In this document: positions 6,157 through 10,075 of the stretch, one piece after another
Layout: every line of letters starts with the position of its first letter
Position numbering within the stretch: the first letter of the stretch is position 1
Source: Pseudomonadota bacterium
GTDB lineage: Bacteria > Pseudomonadota > Gammaproteobacteria > Steroidobacterales > Steroidobacteraceae
Assembly: GCA_021820785.1 (NCBI GenBank)
Contig: JAKADE010000072.1
Coordinates: 1-10,075 of the forward strand
Direction: 5' to 3'
DNA length: 10,075 nucleotides
Notes under the pieces: model-generated
The model's database searches: none
What the model was told of the DNA's origin: nothing
The model's input: the letters and a program-made list of their open reading frames with translations, nothing else
Program-made: the position numbers and the translations under genes

Positions 6157-7491
6157 ATGAGAAATCGAAATACGCTGTTGCCCAGCGCGCTGGTGCAACG
6201 TCAGAGTTTGACGCTGCGTCCAGACCCGAAGAGAGTGGTGATGCGCCACTTCAAGCCGAACACCGAGCCTAGAGATCTCACGCCAACGGACACGAAGCGG
6301 GTGGCACACATCATTGATCGGGTGTTGGCGCTCGATGCAGACGCTGCCAACCGAGAACTCGAAGAGGTTCTGGAGAATTTCGGCGGGCGGCACCGCCGGC
6401 TACTCGCGTCGTTCGAAGCGCGCGCTGATGCCATGGAAGTCGTCCATTCGGTGCGCTTTCCCCTTACCCAAGTGCAACGTCTGCTGATTGGCGGCTGCTT
6501 CTTGCACGAATACTCCTTCGAAGCCGTGGCGCTGTTCAATCCCAGCGTGATCACGCATCCAGACCAATCCGCGGTGCCACAGGGTGCTCGCCGCATCATT
6601 CTCAGCCTGCGGGCGGTGGGAGAAGGCCACGTGTCCTCGCTCACGTTTCGATCGGGGATGCTCGCGGCCGACGGGACCGTCACCGTCGACCCCACTGCGG
6701 CGTTGGCATCGATTCCGCATACTCAGCGGATGGTCCCCGGTTCGAGCAGGGACTGCATTGAGGTGGTATTCGAGGACGATGGGGATATCAGTGAGCGCGT
6801 AATCTTCCCGGTCACAGAAGCCCAGTCGAACGGCATCGAGGATGCCCGCTTCGTCGAGTTCGACGATGAGCACGGCAAGACCTATTATGCGACTTACACC
6901 GCATACAACGGTCGGGCTATCAGGTCGGAGTTGCTCGAGACCAAGGATTTCGAACGCTTCACGATGACGCCGCTGACCGGCACAGCGGCGCGTAATAAGG
7001 GCATGGCCCTTTTTCCCCGACCGATCAACGGCCATTACGCCATGATCGGGCGGCAAGACAATGAGAACCTGCACCTCATCTACTCGGATGATCTGTACTC
7101 CTGGGAGGAGGGTATTGTGCTGCTCGAGCCGAGATTTCCCTGGGAATTTATTCAGATCGGCAGTTGCGGATCGCCCATAGAGCTCGAAGAGGGTTGGCTG
7201 CTGCTGACACACGGTGTTGGACCGATGAGACGATATTGCGTCGGCGCGGCGCTACTCGATAAAGCGGACCCCGCGAGGGTTCTTGCCCGTTTGCCCGAGC
7301 CACTGCTGAGGCCAGAGCGGCTGGCCCGCGAGGGTTACGTCCCGAACGTCGTTTATACGTGTGGCGGCATGCGTCAAGCGGACCGTATCGTGCTGCCATA
7401 CGCGATCTGCGACACGTTCTCGAGCTTCGCCAGCATTGAGATCGCCGCACTGATCGGCGCAATGGTGCCCTGCGCGGGTCCATCTTCCTGA
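6157..7491 (+). CDS. GH130 family mannoside phosphorylase/hydrolase
   Basis: With ATG 6157 this is a 444-residue cytoplasmic protein of glycoside hydrolase family 130, whose members phosphorolyse or hydrolyse beta-1,2- or beta-1,4-linked mannosides, phosphorylases yielding mannose-1-phosphate. An N-terminal helical region of about 110 residues is followed by the five-bladed propeller. Visible motifs are EAVALFNPSVI (122-132), IEDARFV (217-223, holding the conserved acidic residue region), YYATYTAYNG (233-242), NKGMALFPR (270-278), YSDDLYSWE (299-307), IGSCGSPIELEEGWLLLTHG (324-343), YCVGAALLD (350-358) and GYVPNVVYTCG (393-403). Lys271 and His342 match positions that, from memory, contact phosphate in GH130 phosphorylases, favouring phosphorolysis; this is not certain. 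GTG 6148 in the same frame would overlap the preceding stop as GTGA, exactly as at the first operon junction, and differs by three residues. Neither start has a good ribosome binding site, so translation is probably coupled. It may recycle or trim the neighbour's product. Confidence 0.87.
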   Translation: MRNRNTLLPSALVQRQSLTLRPDPKRVVMRHFKPNTEPRDLTPTDTKRVAHIIDRVLALDADAANRELEEVLENFGGRHRRLLASFEARADAMEVVHSVRFPLTQVQRLLIGGCFLHEYSFEAVALFNPSVITHPDQSAVPQGARRIILSLRAVGEGHVSSLTFRSGMLAADGTVTVDPTAALASIPHTQRMVPGSSRDCIEVVFEDDGDISERVIFPVTEAQSNGIEDARFVEFDDEHGKTYYATYTAYNGRAIRSELLETKDFERFTMTPLTGTAARNKGMALFPRPINGHYAMIGRQDNENLHLIYSDDLYSWEEGIVLLEPRFPWEFIQIGSCGSPIELEEGWLLLTHGVGPMRRYCVGAALLDKADPARVLARLPEPLLRPERLAREGYVPNVVYTCGGMRQADRIVLPYAICDTFSSFASIEIAALIGAMVPCAGPSS

Positions 7492-7570
7492 TGCTGACCG
7501 AACGCGGTCCGGCTGCCTGGGCGGAGCATGACTCTGGTGGCGCGCCGCGATGTCGGAGCGGTTCTCGAAT

Positions 7571-8293
7571 CTACAGCGGCGGTGGCGGACGCGGTAGCAA
7601 GCGATCGGTTTCCCTCTTGACTACCAAGTAGCACTCGCAGCACAGCTGTTCCAGCAGCGGCCGATCCAGCACCGTAATGCGGCCGCGAACGTAATGGATG
7701 GCGCCGAGCTTCTGCAGCTTGCCCGCGGCACCGGTGACGCCCTCGCGACGCACGCCCAGCATGTTCGCGATGAGCTCCTGGGTCATGGTCAACTGATTGC
7801 TCGATAGCCGGTCGAGGGACAACAGTAGCCATCGACACAGTTGCTGGTCAACCGTGTGGTGTCGGTTGCAGACCGCAGTCTGCGCCATCTGCGTTAACAA
7901 CGCTTGGGTGTAACGCAGCAGCAGCAGTTGCAACTGGCCGTTGCGGTGGAACTCCTCCTTGAGCCGGGGACCGATCAGTCGGTACGCGTGCCCGCCGCTC
8001 TGTACGATGGCGCGGCTCGGAGTGGTCTCACCGCCCATGAACAGCGCGATCCCGATCAGACCATCGTTGCCCACGACTGAGATCTCCGCCGAGGCGCCGT
8101 TCTCCAGCACGTACAGCAGCGAAACGATGCAATCGGCCGGAAAGTAGACGTGGTGCAACACGTCTCCGGATTCGTACAGCACCTTGCCGAGCGGCATCGG
8201 GACCAATTCCAGGTGCGGAAAGATGCGTTCGCGCTCGGGCGGCGAGAGCGCAGCCAGAAGATGATTCTCAGTGTAACCGCGAAGTTCTGGCAT
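7571..8293 (-). CDS. Crp/Fnr family transcriptional regulator
   Basis: A 240-residue dimeric DNA-binding regulator. Residues about 12-130 form the cyclic nucleotide-type beta-barrel sensor, with LVPMPLGKVLYESGD (30-44), HHVYFPADCIVSLLY (47-61) and SVVGNDGLIGIALFMGG (72-88). The long dimer helix follows (about 113-140). The winged helix-turn-helix is at about 168-200 (LTMTQELIANMLGVRREGV, then AAGKLQKLGAIHY). The classic cAMP-binding RS/T pair of E. coli CRP and the N-terminal cysteine cluster of FNR are absent, so the signal is unknown. The C-terminus carries a CCEC cluster (218-221) and ends in a proline run. This subtype, with VCNRHHTVDQQLCRWLLL (141-158), is common in beta- and gammaproteobacteria and usually unnamed. 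The ATG at 8293 has only a weak upstream site. The gene is convergent with the GH130 gene, 79 bases away. Whether it controls the neighbouring operon is unknown. Confidence 0.9.
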   Translation of the reverse strand: MPELRGYTENHLLAALSPPERERIFPHLELVPMPLGKVLYESGDVLHHVYFPADCIVSLLYVLENGASAEISVVGNDGLIGIALFMGGETTPSRAIVQSGGHAYRLIGPRLKEEFHRNGQLQLLLLRYTQALLTQMAQTAVCNRHHTVDQQLCRWLLLSLDRLSSNQLTMTQELIANMLGVRREGVTGAAGKLQKLGAIHYVRGRITVLDRPLLEQLCCECYLVVKRETDRLLPRPPPPL

Positions 8294-9059
8294 GAGGATC
8301 CAGAGTTGTGTCCGCTGTTGGCGAGATGCAATCTACCGGAGGCTTCTACGAGTCGCGGGTGCTCGCGCGAAACCTCTCGGAGTTCCCATTATAACAGAGA
8401 TCGTCGTCTCTCAGCGCGGTATCGCGCACACTGTTCGATACCGGTAGGGGCTGCGGACGGCCGGGTGGGGCCGGCATGCCGGTCGACCCTTCGCCCCGTG
8501 TTGGGTTCCACGGTGGCCCGAGGGACGGCGAACGACGGGATCTTCGGTTCTGGTGGGCACTTGCACGAGTACGACGCTAGAGCGCATCAAGGCCCGGATC
8601 GACTTCAGGTAGCCGCGATCAACACGCGCGGCGAGGCTGCCGTCGATCTCACGGTAGTCTGCCATGGCGTTGCGCTCAGGGGAGCCTTGACGCGAACTGG
8701 GAGGATCACCGCGCAGCGGGAGGTGCGCCGGGCAAAGACGATCTGACCCAGGACTCGCATCGGTTCGCGCGGCTGTATAAAAGCTCAGGCAGGTTAACGA
8801 CTTCTACCGCCGGGCTGGCGGGACGTGAAGCGCGTGGAGCGGGTCTGAAGAGGCCGTTCGGTTCGTCCGAGCGCCGTTCTCGGATCCGCCCCGCCTGCTC
8901 TGCGGGAGAGGCTATCGCGCATCTGCAGCTCGATGCAGCGGCCCGAACCGATGCCCGTTCCGGGTCTGATCGGTCGGTCCGGCGGACATCCCGCTGCGCG
9001 GTGCTCAATGCCGCCGGGGTCGTTCACCTCCGAGATTGCCTCGACGTGAGGGCGCCCGG
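8294..9059. other. About 766 bases with no supported gene
   Basis: This stretch lies upstream of the Crp/Fnr-type gene and downstream of the LysR gene. The only feature I trust is the TATAAT near 8390. A perfect 12-base palindrome CCGGCATGCCGG is at 8471-8482, and a TATAAAA at 8776-8782 is an isolated AT patch. Open frames here (plus 8150-8746; minus 8411-8665, 8706-9008 and 8794-9063) have Arg/Ser/Pro-rich translations without domains, mutually overlap, and lack ribosome binding sites. It may be decayed coding sequence or a long regulatory region. I see no RNA gene or mobile element. Confidence 0.5.
8388..8393 (-). promoter_or_regulatory. Candidate -10 box for the Crp/Fnr-type gene
   Basis: On the minus strand this reads TATAAT, a perfect sigma70 -10 hexamer, rare in a region this GC-rich. 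It lies about 95 bases upstream of the ATG at 8293, implying a leader of roughly 85-90 bases. No convincing TTGACA-like -35 is found at 16-18 bases (the 17-base position reads CGCTGA), so an activator may be needed or the match may be fortuitous. Confidence 0.4.
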
Positions 9060-9971
9060 TCACATCGTCCCGGTTGCCAGCGAGTCATTCGTTGAGGCCA
9101 GTTCCTGCTGCAGCCATTGCTGAAACGCCGCCACCGGGGCGCGGCGGAACGCCTCCGGCGGCGCCACCAGGTAATAGGCCATCCCGCTCGGGATGCGCAG
9201 GGCGAACGGTTCGAGCAGCCGGCCGGCCGCCAGGTCGTCCGCGACCACGATGCTCTGGCCGAGCGCGACGCCCTGACCGGCCAACGCCGCCTGCGCGAGC
9301 AGCCCGATGTCGCTGAACTGCGGCCCCTCGGCCGATCGGTCCGCGAGGCCCGCGGCCGCCAGCCACCGCGGCCATTCATCGCGCGTCAGGCGCAGCAGCA
9401 GCCGCGGCTGCAGGTCGGCGGCGGTGCGCAGCAGTCGCGGACCGGCGAGCAACGACGGGCTGCACACCGGGAACAGCTCGGTCGCGGTGAGCAGCTTCGC
9501 ATGCAGGCCCGCCCAGCGGCCGGTGCCGTAGCGGATGGCGACGTCGATGTCCTGCCGCGCAAAATCATCGACGACGTTGGATGTGCCGAGCCGCACGTCG
9601 AAGTCCGGGTGCGTCGCGAGAAACCGCGCGAGCCGCGGCATCAGCCAGCGGGCCGCGAACGAGGGCGTCGTTGCGATCGTCAACCGGTGCGGCTCACCGG
9701 CGATGCGCACCTGCTCGGTGGCGAGCGCGAGCTCATCGAGCAGCGCTGCGAGCCTGCCGGCGTAGTCGCGTCCCGCGGCTGTCAGATCGACCCCGCGGGC
9801 GCGCCGCACGAACAGCCGTACCCCCAGATACTCCTCGAGCTGGCGGACCTGTTGGCTGACGGCGGCCGCCGTGATGCTCAGCTCCTCGGCGGCGCGCGCG
9901 AAGTTGGCATGCCGGCCCGCGGCCTCGAAGGCGCGCAGTGCACTGAGTGGCGGTAAGCGGCGGGTCACCAT
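9060..9971 (-). CDS. LysR-family transcriptional regulator, GcvA-like
   Basis: A 303-residue LysR-type regulator. The N-terminal winged helix-turn-helix is clear: RRLPPLSALRAFEAAGRHAN (4-23), FARAAEELSITAAAVSQQVR (24-43), then LEEYLGVRLFVRR (45-57) and LTAAG (63-67). A linker helix leads to the two-lobed periplasmic-binding-protein-like effector domain (about 90-295), with LTIATTPSFAARWLMPRL, DIDVAIRYGTGRW and GQGVALGQSIVV visible. The opening pattern PPLSALRAFEAAGRH and the RYGxGxW motif are typical of the GcvA subgroup. The effector and target genes are not deducible. The frame extends two codons upstream to a TTG at 9977, but ATG 9971 matches the family start; no strong ribosome binding site is visible. 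GC content is the highest in the window, about 75% in a 60-base sample. A divergent target gene may start beyond the right edge. Confidence 0.93.
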   Translation of the reverse strand: MVTRRLPPLSALRAFEAAGRHANFARAAEELSITAAAVSQQVRQLEEYLGVRLFVRRARGVDLTAAGRDYAGRLAALLDELALATEQVRIAGEPHRLTIATTPSFAARWLMPRLARFLATHPDFDVRLGTSNVVDDFARQDIDVAIRYGTGRWAGLHAKLLTATELFPVCSPSLLAGPRLLRTAADLQPRLLLRLTRDEWPRWLAAAGLADRSAEGPQFSDIGLLAQAALAGQGVALGQSIVVADDLAAGRLLEPFALRIPSGMAYYLVAPPEAFRRAPVAAFQQWLQQELASTNDSLATGTM

Positions 9972-9983
9972 GGCCAAGTCCAG

Positions 9984-9999
9984 CTTAGGCTAGCCAAAG
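9984..9999. promoter_or_regulatory. Near-palindromic T-N11-A element, candidate LysR box
   Basis: The 16-base element has perfect central GGCTAGCC (9988-9995) and outer CTT/AAG arms with one mismatched pair (A/A at 9987/9996). T9985 and A9997 are separated by eleven bases, matching the T-N11-A rule for LysR-type sites, and T9986/A9998 do too. It begins 12 bases upstream of the ATG at 9971, where binding by the LysR protein would repress its own gene. A weak rightward pair, TTGTGC near 10010 and AAGAAT near 10032, could serve a divergent gene outside the window. Confidence 0.4.
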
Positions 10000-10075
10000 A
10001 ACTCATTGCTTGTGCCGAAGCATGCGCCGTTAAGAATAGTGCGCCAAGGGGCACTCGCCCTGAACGCTGCGCCAA

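Noticed and set aside
7496..7509. GACCG-AACG-CGGTC hairpin after the GH130 gene as an intrinsic terminator
   Set aside because: The stem is only five base pairs and no T-rich run follows on either strand.
8411..8665. Minus-strand 84-codon frame beginning MADYREIDGSL as a small gene
   Set aside because: The first 40 residues look protein-like but the rest is Arg/Pro-rich. No family is recognisable and no ribosome binding site is evident.
8776..8782. TATAAAA as a promoter -10 element
   Set aside because: No fitting -35 lies at the right spacing on either strand and no supported gene follows.
9117..9956. Plus-strand open frame of 279 codons opposite the LysR gene
   Set aside because: It is an antisense shadow caused by high GC. 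The minus strand encodes a complete LysR protein and this translation is Arg/Gln-rich without a domain.

Overview
The window looks like chromosomal DNA of a GC-rich, probably soil or environmental, proteobacterium. The signs are a Crp/Fnr regulator of a subtype common in beta- and gammaproteobacteria, a GcvA-like LysR regulator, GTG and other non-ATG starts, and purine-rich Shine-Dalgarno sites. I cannot place it to genus from the sequence. Base composition is uneven: 60-base samples counted by eye give 48% GC near 181-240 and 75% GC inside the LysR gene near 9361-9420.

Left part (1-2531). An unrecognised frame, open from the left edge, ends at 375. It is followed by a small gene (610-1041) for a bacterial protein resembling domain 3 of eRF1 and pelota. 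A stretch of about 890 bases with no credible gene follows. Next comes a leftward gene for a small integral-membrane di-iron hydroxylase of the fatty acid hydroxylase/sterol desaturase superfamily (1932-2531).

Centre (2532-7491). A spacer of about 360 bases, containing an AT-rich perfect inverted repeat, separates the hydroxylase from a rightward three-gene operon. The operon encodes (i) a class I phosphomannose isomerase-like protein whose metal-ligand positions are largely substituted, (ii) a 770-residue protein joining a GT4 glycosyltransferase to an all-helical C-terminal domain, and (iii) a GH130-family mannoside phosphorylase/hydrolase. Gene 1 overlaps gene 2 by four bases in a GTGA. 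The same GTGA occurs at the end of gene 2, where it offers gene 3 an overlapping start, so translational coupling is likely. Together they suggest a small pathway that makes and/or recycles a mannose-containing oligosaccharide or glycan. The isomerase-like member may be a regulatory or binding pseudoenzyme rather than an isomerase.

Right part (7492-10075). A convergent Crp/Fnr-family regulator gene (7571-8293) has a good -10 box about 95 bases upstream of its start. About 770 bases without a credible gene follow. A leftward LysR-family regulator (9060-9971) ends the window, with a near-palindromic T-N11-A element just upstream of its start. A divergent target gene may lie beyond the right edge.

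I saw no rRNA, tRNA, CRISPR array, insertion sequence or convincing intrinsic terminator. The best candidates for something undescribed are the PMI-like/GT4-fusion/GH130 operon, and within it the altered active site of the PMI-like protein.
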